64,000 nt of DNA from Xylanibacter muris (GCF_013166605.1 NZ_JABKKF010000009.1:1-64000), one strand, 5' to 3'. Shown: positions 24,876 to 34,528, numbered from the stretch's first letter. Notes: generated from the letters alone by a model not told the origin. Translations and numbers: made by a program.

Positions 24876-25137
24876 GCCGGATGTCCGGTATTTGCCATGC
24901 CGGTGCCTGAGGGAGTTCTGCAACATCCTCAGGACGGAAGGGAATATGTAGCCATAAGATGGATATGCATGACCCTGCCCCCCATGCTTTCTATGTTGTC
25001 AGCCAACGGAAAAGGCAGTTCCGGCTGGACGGGCAATGTGACAGCCATGTCTTCCTTCATGACAAATGTACCGGGACGTAATATAAATATAAAAAATGAT
25101 TATAATTCAAATATTCACTAATTAAATTTTAAAGAAA

Positions 25138-26865
25138 ATGAAAAAACATCTGAAAAAACTTTTGGCGGGATGTCTGGTCATGGGCCTTTTCTCCTGCTCA
25201 AGTGATGATGATCTGTCTCTTGGCAACGGCGGTGGTGCCGCCGGTGGCGAGGGGGATGTGTACGCCACGCTTACCCTGAAGCTTCCCACAGGCACACGTG
25301 CTGGCGAAGGACTGGATGGCAGCAATGCCGGTGACGAGTATGGTAAGGACTATGAGAACAGCGTCGGATCCATCCTTGTCGTTCTGGCAGAGAAAACTGA
25401 AGACGGCAAATACAAGTATCTGACAAGCAGCCTCAGCGACGGACAGCTGAATGGCGGAACCGGTGTGAGTCCTGTAAATCCAAAGTATACTCTTGTATTC
25501 CAGAATGCCACTCTTGCGGCAAAGGCCGGATCGAAGGTAAGCGTGTTCGCATACGCCAACCCGACAAGTTCGTTGCGCGGGGCTATAGATGCTCTTGAGG
25601 ATCCTGAAGTGGAGGACAAAAGCTTTACAGACCTTGTGGCCGATTTCGATGCTGAGATCTGGGCCAATAACCGTTTCCTGATGACAAGCGTAGAAACTGT
25701 CTCCGCAGATATCCCCGATGCTACAGCGCTTGCTTCGGAATATAACAAGCCGGAGAAAGCGTTCGACCTCGGTACAGTACCTGTAGTGCGTGCAGCCGCA
25801 CGTTTCGACTACAAGCAGGTTAAAGGAAACAAGTATGAGATTAAGACAAAAGTGCTTGGTGAGAATAACTTAGAGGAAGATGTTATTGTAGGTGAGGTAG
25901 AGCTTACCCACATGGCACTTTTCAACCTTGCCACAAAGTATTATTATCTGCCGCGTACTTCCGCAAACGGCCTTAACGCGAATATCACACTATGCCCCGG
26001 CAAGGGCGGTATGGACTATCAGTGGGTTGTAGGTCCAATGGCTGACAAATTCCAGAATTATGTCTCTACCAATAATAATACCGAAACCGGTATTGGCAGC
26101 TATTTCCAATATGCATTGAGGGGCGGTGACCGCGAATGGACAGAGTTCTCAAAGCTCACCATTGACGACAATCACTCGACAACTTGGGATAACGAAAAGG
26201 CCCCAGCCAATGAAGGCTATAAGATCTGGCGCTATGCGACGGAGAATACCATTCCCGCTGATAAACAGGGCGGTTATTCCGCCCAGAAGAAAGGTATCAC
26301 GACCGGTGTTGTATTCAAGGGTAAGATAAATCTCGTTGCAGGTTCTCTGTTGGCTAAAAATGTAAATGACAACGAGGATATCTATATGTTCAACGGTGTG
26401 ATGTATGGCGGTATCAAAGCAGTTTACAAGGCAGTGAAGGCCGCTCCCGTATCAACTCTTGCCGAAGCTTTCAACAACTGTTTCACTGCAGAGGAAACTA
26501 CAACCGGTGAGGGCGATGACGCTGTTACAACTGTTACGATAACACCTAAGACAGGCGAAGGTTCGGATGTTAAAGAGAACGGCTTCACCGTATACAAGTA
26601 TGATACTGTTGCAGGCTGCTATCCTGTCTACTACCACTACTACAACCGTCATGACGACAACGGCAACAATGACGTGATGGGTGAGATGGAGTTCGGCGTT
26701 GTACGCAACAATGTATACAAGCTCTCTGTAACTAACATCAACCAGTTCGGCTCACCGACAGACGATGACAATCCTGATGATCCGGACGAGGAGGCCGAGA
26801 CATACTTCCAGGTTTCCGTAGAGGTTCTCCCGTGGGTTGTACGCATAAACAACATCGAGTTTTAA
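25138..26865 (+). CDS. major fimbrial subunit, Mfa1/FimA-type fimbrillin lipoprotein
   Basis: A 575-residue lipoprotein precursor with lipobox LFSC and Cys20 as the lipidation site. After the acidic SSDDD spacer come an N-terminal beta-sandwich with an Arg-containing stretch (GTRAGEG, 51-57) suited to Rgp-like trypsin-type processing, and a long C-terminal domain ending in LPWVVRINNIEF. Mfa1/FimA fimbrillins polymerise after protease cleavage exposes the N-terminal strand groove, so the conserved C-terminal strand probably donates to the next subunit. Its place in the operon, before two Mfa2-like and one DUF4906 gene, supports the major-subunit call. Confidence 0.82.
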   Translation: MKKHLKKLLAGCLVMGLFSCSSDDDLSLGNGGGAAGGEGDVYATLTLKLPTGTRAGEGLDGSNAGDEYGKDYENSVGSILVVLAEKTEDGKYKYLTSSLSDGQLNGGTGVSPVNPKYTLVFQNATLAAKAGSKVSVFAYANPTSSLRGAIDALEDPEVEDKSFTDLVADFDAEIWANNRFLMTSVETVSADIPDATALASEYNKPEKAFDLGTVPVVRAAARFDYKQVKGNKYEIKTKVLGENNLEEDVIVGEVELTHMALFNLATKYYYLPRTSANGLNANITLCPGKGGMDYQWVVGPMADKFQNYVSTNNNTETGIGSYFQYALRGGDREWTEFSKLTIDDNHSTTWDNEKAPANEGYKIWRYATENTIPADKQGGYSAQKKGITTGVVFKGKINLVAGSLLAKNVNDNEDIYMFNGVMYGGIKAVYKAVKAAPVSTLAEAFNNCFTAEETTTGEGDDAVTTVTITPKTGEGSDVKENGFTVYKYDTVAGCYPVYYHYYNRHDDNGNNDVMGEMEFGVVRNNVYKLSVTNINQFGSPTDDDNPDDPDEEAETYFQVSVEVLPWVVRINNIEF

Positions 26866-26908
26866 TTGCCTTGGGCTTGGAAAAAGACAACTGATTTAAG
26901 AATAAAAC

Positions 26909-27970
26909 ATGAAAGGTAGAAAACATAATATGATTTCACGGTTCGTAAGCGCGGTGATTGCCGCCGTGCTTACGGCAGCCTTCACATCCTCGTGCGACAA
27001 CATCTTCGAGGATTTGGAGCCGTGTCCTCACGGAGTGTCGTTACGGTTTGTGTATGAATACAACATGGAGTATGCGAACTCATTTCCGAAAAAGGTGGAC
27101 TGCCTCACGCTCATCATCTACGACAATGAGGGCAACTATATCGGCACACGCACCGTTACGGGCCCCGAGCTTCGGGACGAGTCATACAGGATGACCCTCG
27201 ACCTTGAGCCGGGCACCTACCGGTTCGTAGCCTACGGCGGCATGGAATGCCGCGAAAGCTCGTTCTCGTTCATAGAAGGCACCCGTGCCGGCGAGGAGGA
27301 CGTGGCTCTTGGCAATCTTCTCGTTAAGCTGAACGAGGAGTGCCTTTATGTTCCTGGCAAGAAGAAGCTTCACGACATGTACTGGGGCACTCTTACCCTT
27401 GAGACCTCCGACCTCTATTCCGAGGGCACCGTGGAGATGATGAAGAATACGAACAACATACGCATCGTGCTGCAGCAGGAAGAGGGCGGCCCCCTCGACC
27501 CTTCAGACTTCGAGTTCGAGATAACCGACGACAACACCGTGCTGAAGGCCATTGACGATGATATCGTTCCTGCCGGTTCGGTGACATACACCCCTTGGAC
27601 GACAGGTCAGTCGCAGACAGGCGTCATAGTAAACGGTGACGGTGTGGAGCCCACGCCTGTTGTAGTGGCATACGCTGAGATCATGACCTCGCGCCTTATG
27701 ACCGGGATTGAGGATAAGGAAGGTCCTAAGCTCACCATACGCAACAGCAGCAAGGCTCCGGAGAACGCCGGTGAGGAGGTGCTCAGCATCCCTCTTAACA
27801 AATATCTGCTGCTGACCCGCAGCGACCACTACCGTGACATGCGCGACCAGGAGTACCTCGACCGCGAGAGCGACTGGACACTGTTCTTCTTCCTGCGCAA
27901 CGGCACATGGATGGATGCTCATATCGTGGTAAACGATTGGGTGGTTAGAATCAACGATGCTGAGTTCTGA
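26909..27970 (+). CDS. FimB/Mfa2-family fimbrial anchor lipoprotein
   Basis: A 353-residue lipoprotein precursor with its probable lipidated Cys at 29 (TSSCDN). An ATG seven codons in (26930) would give a more usual signal length. The DNIFEDLEPCPHG start after the Cys, the TLIIYDNEG and GTYRFVAYGG strands and the C-terminal WMDAHIVVNDWVVRIND are typical of FimB/Mfa2 proteins. These cap the fimbrial base, anchor it in the outer membrane and set its length. It follows the major subunit by 43 nt. Confidence 0.85.
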   Translation: MKGRKHNMISRFVSAVIAAVLTAAFTSSCDNIFEDLEPCPHGVSLRFVYEYNMEYANSFPKKVDCLTLIIYDNEGNYIGTRTVTGPELRDESYRMTLDLEPGTYRFVAYGGMECRESSFSFIEGTRAGEEDVALGNLLVKLNEECLYVPGKKKLHDMYWGTLTLETSDLYSEGTVEMMKNTNNIRIVLQQEEGGPLDPSDFEFEITDDNTVLKAIDDDIVPAGSVTYTPWTTGQSQTGVIVNGDGVEPTPVVVAYAEIMTSRLMTGIEDKEGPKLTIRNSSKAPENAGEEVLSIPLNKYLLLTRSDHYRDMRDQEYLDRESDWTLFFFLRNGTWMDAHIVVNDWVVRINDAEF

Positions 27971-28038
27971 CGCGACATAAACAATTGAATTGAATCAAAT
28001 TAAAAGATAAGGTATAACCGTCATAGAGAAATTTCCTC

Positions 28039-29160
28039 ATGAGAAAAGGCAGTAATATAATCAGCTTTCTTGTTGCATGCATGTCCTTGCTTGCCCTTGC
28101 GGCATGTGAGGATGAGCCGCTGATTATGTCCGGTGCCGGTGACGGGAATACCAAGGTAAACCTGTGCATAAGCGTCAATACGGCCGACGTACACTGGCCG
28201 GTGACCCGTTCGGAGGCTGTCTATCCCGAAGACCCGGTGAATGCCAATGAGAAGATGCATACTCTGCGCATCATAGTGGTGCGTCCCGACGGCACTGTCG
28301 AGGCAAACCATCCTGTGATGCTCGCCTCTCCGAACACATATTACGGATATGAGAAGATAGAGGTGGAGCCTAATGAAAGGAAAAAGGTATACCTCTTTGT
28401 CAACGAACAGACGAAGAGAGAAAACACGGACGGGCGGCTTATGGGCCGTATGCTCGGTGAGATACGTGTCGGGACGCAGTTCCCGAAAGAAGAGATGGAA
28501 AGCATTATGCTCACGCTCGGCGACGGTGAGCAGATTGCCGGTCCTCTGCCGATGACGGAGTGTCATGAGGTGGAGGTGAAAGACGAGGATGTGGCGACAA
28601 CTCTCTTCGTGACAAGAGCCGCTGTGAAGGTTTCGTTCCATATAACGAACAACAGCCCGGCGGAATATAATATAACAGGACTGAAGATCCATAAGATGGC
28701 CGACAGGATGTATTACCTGCCGAGAAACGCTGTGTATGAAGACAGGGTGTCTGACGATGGGGTGAGCTTTAAGGACATCCGGTCATTCGACACTCCTGAC
28801 AACGTGACATACGCCACATACGACATATATAGAAAGGCGGGACTGGACGGAAATACCGGGCAGGACGCCAATAAACTGAATGCCGGAGGAGGCAGGGTCG
28901 ACATCGCTCCGGTGTATCTGCTTGAGGGGAAATATACGGATGCTGACAGCGACGGGAAAAACTATTCGCTGACACTGAGCCTCGACGGAACGGATTTCCA
29001 CGGATATCTTCCCAACCTGCCGCAGCTTCCGAGAAACACTCATGCGGACATATATATAACAATAGACAACGACAGGCAGATAACAATCATGCCGTTGCGT
29101 AATGTGAGTCTGGAGATGGATTTCGGATTCGATGATTTGTTTCCCAAAGACCATAAGTAA
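28039..29160 (+). CDS. second FimB/Mfa2-like fimbrial lipoprotein (minor subunit)
   Basis: A 373-residue lipoprotein precursor with lipobox LAAC, Cys23. Two Mfa2-type beta-sandwich halves are suggested by MHTLRIIVVRPDG and the C-terminal LPRNTHADIYITIDNDRQI, but it lacks the WVVRIN ending of the two upstream genes. It is probably a minor or adaptor subunit between the shaft and the DUF4906 tip protein. It follows the anchor gene by 68 nt. A repeat remnant fills the gap to the next gene. Confidence 0.7.
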   Translation: MRKGSNIISFLVACMSLLALAACEDEPLIMSGAGDGNTKVNLCISVNTADVHWPVTRSEAVYPEDPVNANEKMHTLRIIVVRPDGTVEANHPVMLASPNTYYGYEKIEVEPNERKKVYLFVNEQTKRENTDGRLMGRMLGEIRVGTQFPKEEMESIMLTLGDGEQIAGPLPMTECHEVEVKDEDVATTLFVTRAAVKVSFHITNNSPAEYNITGLKIHKMADRMYYLPRNAVYEDRVSDDGVSFKDIRSFDTPDNVTYATYDIYRKAGLDGNTGQDANKLNAGGGRVDIAPVYLLEGKYTDADSDGKNYSLTLSLDGTDFHGYLPNLPQLPRNTHADIYITIDNDRQITIMPLRNVSLEMDFGFDDLFPKDHK

Positions 29161-29200
29161 GCGCCTCCTGACCTTCCCAAAGTAGAGGAGGGGAAGTGTA
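29161..29200. repeat. degenerate interspersed repeat remnant inside the fimbrial operon
   Basis: CCTCCTGACCTTCCCAAAG and the following AGGAGGGGAAG resemble the CCCCTCCTGACCTCCCCAAAGG hairpin module of the larger intergenic repeats, here decayed and lying between two fimbrial genes. Confidence 0.5.
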
Positions 29201-29237
29201 TGGCACAGATGCAATATTATCATATATTTTCTGAGCA

Positions 29238-32200
29238 ATGAAATCATATCTGTTAAGATTATTGCCTTTTATGGCGGTTTTGTATTCTTTGGCCGGATGC
29301 ACCGACGACCTCATGATCAATGAGGGCGGTTTTGACGGCAGGCCGGCACAGGTGGAATGTACTATAGACTTTAATCCCCTTCAGGCCTCCACGCTTGGCC
29401 GTACCCGTTCCGCTGCCGATGCCAACAAGTATATGCGCAACATATTTGTGGTTGTATATAAAGGTTCCGAACCGGAGGAGGGTGCGGACCTTCCTTTATA
29501 TGTATATGATTATGACGACTTGAAGGAAACCCTGCGTAGGGAAGAACAGAGCGGGATGCCCGGTGACGCCACAGACAACGGCAACCTGCAGTCGGGCAAT
29601 CCCGCCGAATCTGTCACCCACCGTTACAGTATGAGGTTTCCTGATTTCTTTGATGCCGGCACATACCGCATCTATGCCGCTCTGAACATCGACAATGACG
29701 ATGTCGGCGGACAGGACGTGAAGGAATATCTCAAGACCCTCGGAGCCAAGGAACTGCGTCGTCTCACCATGACGTGGCAACCGATGAAGCTCGACAGCGA
29801 GGCGGAGACAGGCGAGCAGAAGCCGAGTGAGAAAGATTATGGGAACGCGAAAGACGGCTTCGAGAATGACGGTAGGGGAATCAACGATCAGATGTTCGGC
29901 TACTTTACCGCAGACAACGACCGTATGAGCCGTCCGCTCACTGCCGGACAGTATGCCGTGGACAATCCCTCACAGGTTAAGGGCGGAGAGTACACCGCCC
30001 CGGAGGTCAGCATCGGTGGCGGTGGCACAGTGAAGCTGCATGCATGGGTGCGCCGTCTGGCGTCTAAGGTGACGCTGGTGTTCAATTCCTCCGGGCTTCA
30101 TGAGCGTGTCTTCGTATATGTGCATAAGGCAACCATCAAGGACATTCCACGCACATGCCAGTTAGGTGTGGAGAACAGCGTGAAGGTGAAGTCGGCCTCA
30201 GCCACAGACCGTAATCTTCTGCTCCGTCCCGAGGGTGAGTCATTCTATTATTATACCGGAACGGCGGAGGGGGCAGAGGATAATGTCAATGATACCCACA
30301 CTCATAGCCGGGATTTGTATCCTGACGACTATACAAAATGGATGCGTCTGTCAAAAGGCTCGTCCCAGCACGGTGCCGTAGGCAAGGATGCCAATGGCAA
30401 CGAGGTAACGCACGGTGAGGATATGGCAGGCCTGTATTTCTATGAGAACCTGCAGGGAAAATATAATGTTGACCAGGCGGTCATCGACGGTAAGGATAAG
30501 CCTGACGGTCCCAAGCCTGACGGCACCGAGTATTATAAGGGACAGTTGGGCAACCAAATAAATGACGACCAGTCCGAAGGCAAGCCCGGTTTCAAGGATA
30601 ATGTGTTCGGAGGTACATACATAGAGGTGGAGGGGTTCTATGTATCCCAGAACCCTGCCAACCAGTCTTCCGGTTCGATCAAGTTCCGATGCATGTTGGG
30701 ACAGAACATGACGTCCGACTACAACTGTTTCCGCAGCTGCCACTATAAGCTGACGCTCAATTTCAAGGGATACGGCAATCAGGCCGACTGGCACATTGAG
30801 TATATGGAGGAGGATCCGGGAGTGTTCCCTCCCTTACACTATAACGTGTCCTATCTCTATGGAATGGAATCGGAATATCCTATACGTATCACGGGAAATG
30901 TCGACAAGGTGGTGGTTCAGATTGTGGAGAACAACTGGGCTCCGTTCGATTCTACAAATGTAGATTCGATACCAAAGCAGGAGCCTGAGATAGTAGGTGA
31001 CCCTTCAGGAATCTTGCCGTTTAGGTGGGCAAGAGATATCTATGTGAATGAGATAGAGAAGAATAAAAATAAAGTTGATTACTATTATGGGCTGCATGAC
31101 CAAAAATGGTATACTGGTGGAAAAGACAATGGGCCCAAAGATATGTTTAAGTTACGTGATTTTAGCTATTACGAATACACATATAATGAAAATTCATTGC
31201 AGAAGAATGGCAAGGTGACACCAATATGGGCAGGATTCCTCGCGCTGAAGGCTCCTACCGGTTATACGGACAGGAATACAGTCTTGCCCGTGGGAATATT
31301 TGATACGCCTGATAAAGACTGGTATCTGAATGATGGAACGGGTAGTGACAAAGGTTCTGTTGAGGCTATGCGTGACTATTATTTGGGAGTGGTAGGAAAA
31401 CAGGCAGGCCATGCAGGTACGACTATAAATAGCATTCCCCAGCATGAGGCAGTATATGATGTGACTCTTACCGATGAACAGAAAGAAAAGACGGTTGGCA
31501 ATGACCGTAACTCGTATCGTGTGGTAAGAAACGGTGACGGCACCAAGACATTGTATATCCCAGTCTTTACTCGTCCGAAGTCCATTATCTATATATCCGG
31601 CTTTTCCGGCAACAACCCGTATGAGACTTATAAGCGTAAGGCCGTGCTACGTGTTTCAGGACATTATATACTTTCCGATGGATCTGATGATTGGAAAGAA
31701 ACTTATTCTCCTGTGTTTCAGGTTCGACGTATTACGAATCCCAAGGCGGTGTGGCGCAGTTATGATAATAAAGATGACTTTCATGTTACACTGTACCGTC
31801 TGGAGACGGCCATATCAACCAATTTCGTTCCTTTGATATCCAACGGGGAATGGCGTGCTTTCCTGGCAGCAGGAGGGGATAATGGTTATTTTACTTTGGA
31901 TGACGGAAAAGATACCGTAAGGGGTTCGACAGGTGATCCTATAAAGTTTAAAATAGGTTTTAAGGGTTGTGGCAAGACGGAATCAAAATGTGCGCTTGTG
32001 AGGGTTGAATATGACGGCTATACGTGCTTTCATCCCATCTACCTGCGTCAGGGGGTAAATGCGGCTCTTGCTATAGATGATGGTAAAGATGCAGCATTGT
32101 GGAGCAGCTACTCTGTGTATAAATTCAATACAACTGCAACCACTGTGCCATATCCCGATGGAACAGTTGAGGCAGAGCTTACTCAATCTCCTCTTGCCTT

Positions 32201-33017
32201 GGGGACGATGTTCAAGCGTGGAAACTTGAAGCAGGGCATTCTTATTTCAAATAATAAAACGTGGGGACCTTCGGAGGCAACGAACGGCATAACTACCATT
32301 TATAACGCGGAATTGGAACTTTCTGACGGCACCAAGACTACTGCATGGAAAGATATAAAGGGATATGCGAGGACCAATGCGGAAAACGGTGTGACGACAT
32401 CCATGGTGGATTCCTGGAAATGGCCGGACATAAAGGCGACTGTAGTAGGTGAGTCACGTGAGTATTCGCTTCCCACTTATGCACAGTACGAAAAATTGCG
32501 ATCGCATCGTGTGGCCTTGGGAGTCTGCTATTATGATGGAGCCACGGAGCCTGCCACTAATACGGCCGATGCTTTCATGTACTTGGACCCGGAAAATGTC
32601 TCACGTAGTAGCAATGTGGGTATGCGTGGAGCAATCATTTACAACAGTAATAACTTCAACCAGGTGTTCTTCCCCGTTGGTGCGTATGGAATGGGCCGTC
32701 GTACGGTTCAGGGAACATTGGTAAATAATTCAGGCAAGGAACCTGATATTCCTGGTGTGTTGCGTTATGGGGCACAGCCGAAAGAACTGTCGTATGACAA
32801 CGGACATCATAATCAGTACCGTCCCATTACGTATAATATTGCATCGAATCCCGGTGCTTTGTATTGGCTTAAAGACAACAGTGGTTCCAATGTGGGTTGG
32901 GATATAAATTATTTCGACTTTACGTTCGGTCCTTACGATGCCTTGATATATAAATGGAATGACAATACGCCTAAAGACGGTGATGCCGTTCCAATCAAGC
33001 TTGTGAGGAAAAAATAA
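29238..33017 (+). CDS. large DUF4906-type fimbrial lipoprotein (probable tip/adhesin subunit)
   Basis: A 1,259-residue lipoprotein precursor with lipobox LAGC, Cys21. The first 300 or so residues look like an Mfa2/fimbrillin-type domain (VECTIDF, IFVVVYKG, RIYAALNIDND). The large remainder matches the general appearance of DUF4906 proteins of Bacteroidales fimbrial loci: repetitive beta-rich sequence, many Tyr/Gly/Asn and no catalytic motif. It is the largest operon product and lies after the shaft genes, the usual place for a tip adhesin. Base composition turns more A/T-rich from about 30950 on, suggesting a mosaic gene. Confidence 0.68.
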   Translation: MKSYLLRLLPFMAVLYSLAGCTDDLMINEGGFDGRPAQVECTIDFNPLQASTLGRTRSAADANKYMRNIFVVVYKGSEPEEGADLPLYVYDYDDLKETLRREEQSGMPGDATDNGNLQSGNPAESVTHRYSMRFPDFFDAGTYRIYAALNIDNDDVGGQDVKEYLKTLGAKELRRLTMTWQPMKLDSEAETGEQKPSEKDYGNAKDGFENDGRGINDQMFGYFTADNDRMSRPLTAGQYAVDNPSQVKGGEYTAPEVSIGGGGTVKLHAWVRRLASKVTLVFNSSGLHERVFVYVHKATIKDIPRTCQLGVENSVKVKSASATDRNLLLRPEGESFYYYTGTAEGAEDNVNDTHTHSRDLYPDDYTKWMRLSKGSSQHGAVGKDANGNEVTHGEDMAGLYFYENLQGKYNVDQAVIDGKDKPDGPKPDGTEYYKGQLGNQINDDQSEGKPGFKDNVFGGTYIEVEGFYVSQNPANQSSGSIKFRCMLGQNMTSDYNCFRSCHYKLTLNFKGYGNQADWHIEYMEEDPGVFPPLHYNVSYLYGMESEYPIRITGNVDKVVVQIVENNWAPFDSTNVDSIPKQEPEIVGDPSGILPFRWARDIYVNEIEKNKNKVDYYYGLHDQKWYTGGKDNGPKDMFKLRDFSYYEYTYNENSLQKNGKVTPIWAGFLALKAPTGYTDRNTVLPVGIFDTPDKDWYLNDGTGSDKGSVEAMRDYYLGVVGKQAGHAGTTINSIPQHEAVYDVTLTDEQKEKTVGNDRNSYRVVRNGDGTKTLYIPVFTRPKSIIYISGFSGNNPYETYKRKAVLRVSGHYILSDGSDDWKETYSPVFQVRRITNPKAVWRSYDNKDDFHVTLYRLETAISTNFVPLISNGEWRAFLAAGGDNGYFTLDDGKDTVRGSTGDPIKFKIGFKGCGKTESKCALVRVEYDGYTCFHPIYLRQGVNAALAIDDGKDAALWSSYSVYKFNTTATTVPYPDGTVEAELTQSPLALGTMFKRGNLKQGILISNNKTWGPSEATNGITTIYNAELELSDGTKTTAWKDIKGYARTNAENGVTTSMVDSWKWPDIKATVVGESREYSLPTYAQYEKLRSHRVALGVCYYDGATEPATNTADAFMYLDPENVSRSSNVGMRGAIIYNSNNFNQVFFPVGAYGMGRRTVQGTLVNNSGKEPDIPGVLRYGAQPKELSYDNGHHNQYRPITYNIASNPGALYWLKDNSGSNVGWDINYFDFTFGPYDALIYKWNDNTPKDGDAVPIKLVRKK

Positions 33018-33056
33018 CGGGAAACATTTAAAGTCGGATTGATATGGTATGTCTAT

Positions 33057-34007
33057 ATGAGGCTTGCTGAAATCATACTTATATTTTCCTCAATGTTCCT
33101 GCAGCCTGTTGCTGCAAGATGCGGAGAGGCTTTGGGAGAGTCAGCCACGGCAGTGTCCGGCACTGCCGTGGCTGACTCTTCCTTTTCCGTTGATGAGCTT
33201 CCCCTTCCTTCCGTCCCTTCTTCCCTTACCGTCCCTTCCGCGCGTGCCGCCTATATTGTGGAGCATTTCTGGGACGGCCTTGACTTCCGCGACACCCTTC
33301 GCAGCCGCAGCCGTGTGTTCATGGAAAGGAGTTTCTCCACCTACGCGTCTCTCTTTCCCCATGCCCGTGCGGAGGCGTTGCCTCCGGCTATATCCGGGCT
33401 TATGATGCGTGCCTCAGCTGACAAGGCTGCTTACAGGCTGCTGTGCGTTGTGGCGGAGAAATATCTTTATGAGAAAGGCTCTCCCGTATACAATGAGGAA
33501 TGCTTCATGATGTTTCTTGAAGAGATGTCGAATCTTCCCGCAGGCGGGGAGGCGGTGATGTCACGCGCCTCATTCCTCCTTGAGGCTGCCAGGAAGAACC
33601 GCAGGGGGACCGTTGCCGCCGATTTCGCATATACTACCCGCAACGGAGGCCGCCATACCTTTCACGCCACGCCTGGCGACACCCTTCTCCTCATGTTCTA
33701 TGATCCCGACTGCCGTCATTGCATGGAAACAGTGGGCAGGCTTGACGGCAGTGTCGTCTTCTGCAATGCCGTTGCCACCGGCCGTCTGACTGTGCTTGCC
33801 GTATGTGTTGACACCTCTGACAGCCGGTGGCGGAGCACCGTTGACTCGATGCCCGACGGGTGGATTGTGGCAAATGATGCCTCCGGCATACCGTCGACGG
33901 GGCTTTACGATCTTCCTTCCATGCCTGTGATGTATCTTATTGGAAAGGAAAAGAGAGTGATAGCAAAAGAGATCTCGGCAAAGGAGATAATCGAGTTCCT
34001 GGAGTGA
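33057..34007 (+). CDS. DUF5106 / thioredoxin-like exported protein
   Basis: About 316 residues from the ATG at 33057; an ATG six codons earlier (33039) is also possible. A signal sequence is followed by a helical DUF5106-like region (about 65-180) and a thioredoxin fold. The fold contains FYDPDCRHC, with the two redox Cys at 225 and 228 counted from 33039, and a cis-Pro region SMPVMYLI. The function is probably thiol-disulfide handling in the periplasm. It begins 21-39 nt after the DUF4906 stop, so it is read with the fimbrial operon, but a very strong hairpin lies in its first 50 codons. The linker after the signal is Pro/Ser/Leu-rich. Confidence 0.72.
   Translation: MRLAEIILIFSSMFLQPVAARCGEALGESATAVSGTAVADSSFSVDELPLPSVPSSLTVPSARAAYIVEHFWDGLDFRDTLRSRSRVFMERSFSTYASLFPHARAEALPPAISGLMMRASADKAAYRLLCVVAEKYLYEKGSPVYNEECFMMFLEEMSNLPAGGEAVMSRASFLLEAARKNRRGTVAADFAYTTRNGGRHTFHATPGDTLLLMFYDPDCRHCMETVGRLDGSVVFCNAVATGRLTVLAVCVDTSDSRWRSTVDSMPDGWIVANDASGIPSTGLYDLPSMPVMYLIGKEKRVIAKEISAKEIIEFLE
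33137..33179 (+). terminator. 19-bp perfect hairpin inside the DUF5106 coding region
   Basis: AGAGTCAGCCACGGCAGTG (33137-33155), loop TCCGG, and its exact complement (33161-33179), then a T/C-rich run TTCCTTTTCC. It encodes only the low-complexity linker after the signal peptide. It could attenuate transcription at the end of the fimbrial genes, or be a structural RNA element. Confidence 0.6.
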
Positions 34008-34053
34008 TTGACAAAATTCCGTGATTCTCGTTTCATAGTACTTTCATGACGAT

Positions 34054-34322
34054 ACCTGTTCCACGTGCCAGGCGGGAAAACATCCTCCGATAAAATAAAG
34101 GAAAGCCTTATCCCCGAGTAGGGACATCGCTTTGCGATGTGTACAGTGTTCATAATGAAATAGTTTTGTGGTTGTTTGTCGCCTGACACGTGCCAAAGGC
34201 ACGTCCCTACACGTTGTATGAAATCTCTCCTGACATCCACAAAGAAAGATGAAGTCCCTCCAACTCCCCAAAGGGGAGAGAAAGGGAGTGTGTATGGAAA
34301 CATCAGCGTATAGCCCAACCCC
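34054..34322. repeat. interspersed mosaic repeat, copy C
   Basis: Holds GTAGGGACATCGC-TTT-GCGATGT (34118-34140), GCCTGACACGTGCC and GGCACGTCCCTAC (34181-34210), the CCCC/GGGG hairpin (about 34263-34280) and AACATCAGCGTATAGCCCAA (34299-34318). These are the modules of copy B, inverted and in a different order. It fills most of the gene-free stretch 34008-34626, which otherwise contains only the rubrerythrin promoter. Confidence 0.75.
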
Positions 34323-34520
34323 GAGTTGGATGGAATATATAATGTGCTTGATAATACTTATATGACAATAACCATTTCACTAACCCAAGGCGACCCTTAT
34401 TGGAAGATGATATTGGAGTTCTTGTTTCCGGTGATTCACATAAAAAGACATGCAATTGTGATAAAAGTTTTAATTTAGTTGTTTTTTGTTTCATTGTTGC
34501 TGATATGTAATGAAACCATG

Positions 34521-34528
34521 TATCTTTG
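34521..34528 (+). promoter_or_regulatory. -7 promoter element for rubrerythrin
   Basis: TATCTTTG matches TAnnTTTG, 98 nt before the ATG, with TTG words about 24 nt upstream. Confidence 0.6.

Noticed and set aside
23667..24926. 419-residue open frame on the minus strand opposite the DUF3868 gene
   Set aside because: It is antisense to a gene with a signal peptide, OmpA-like motifs and operon context. Its translation is rich in His, Arg and Cys, typical of a codon shadow.
24897..25121. 74-codon frame between the DUF3868 and fimbrillin genes
   Set aside because: Low complexity, no signal peptide or domain, and no promoter. It is probably chance.
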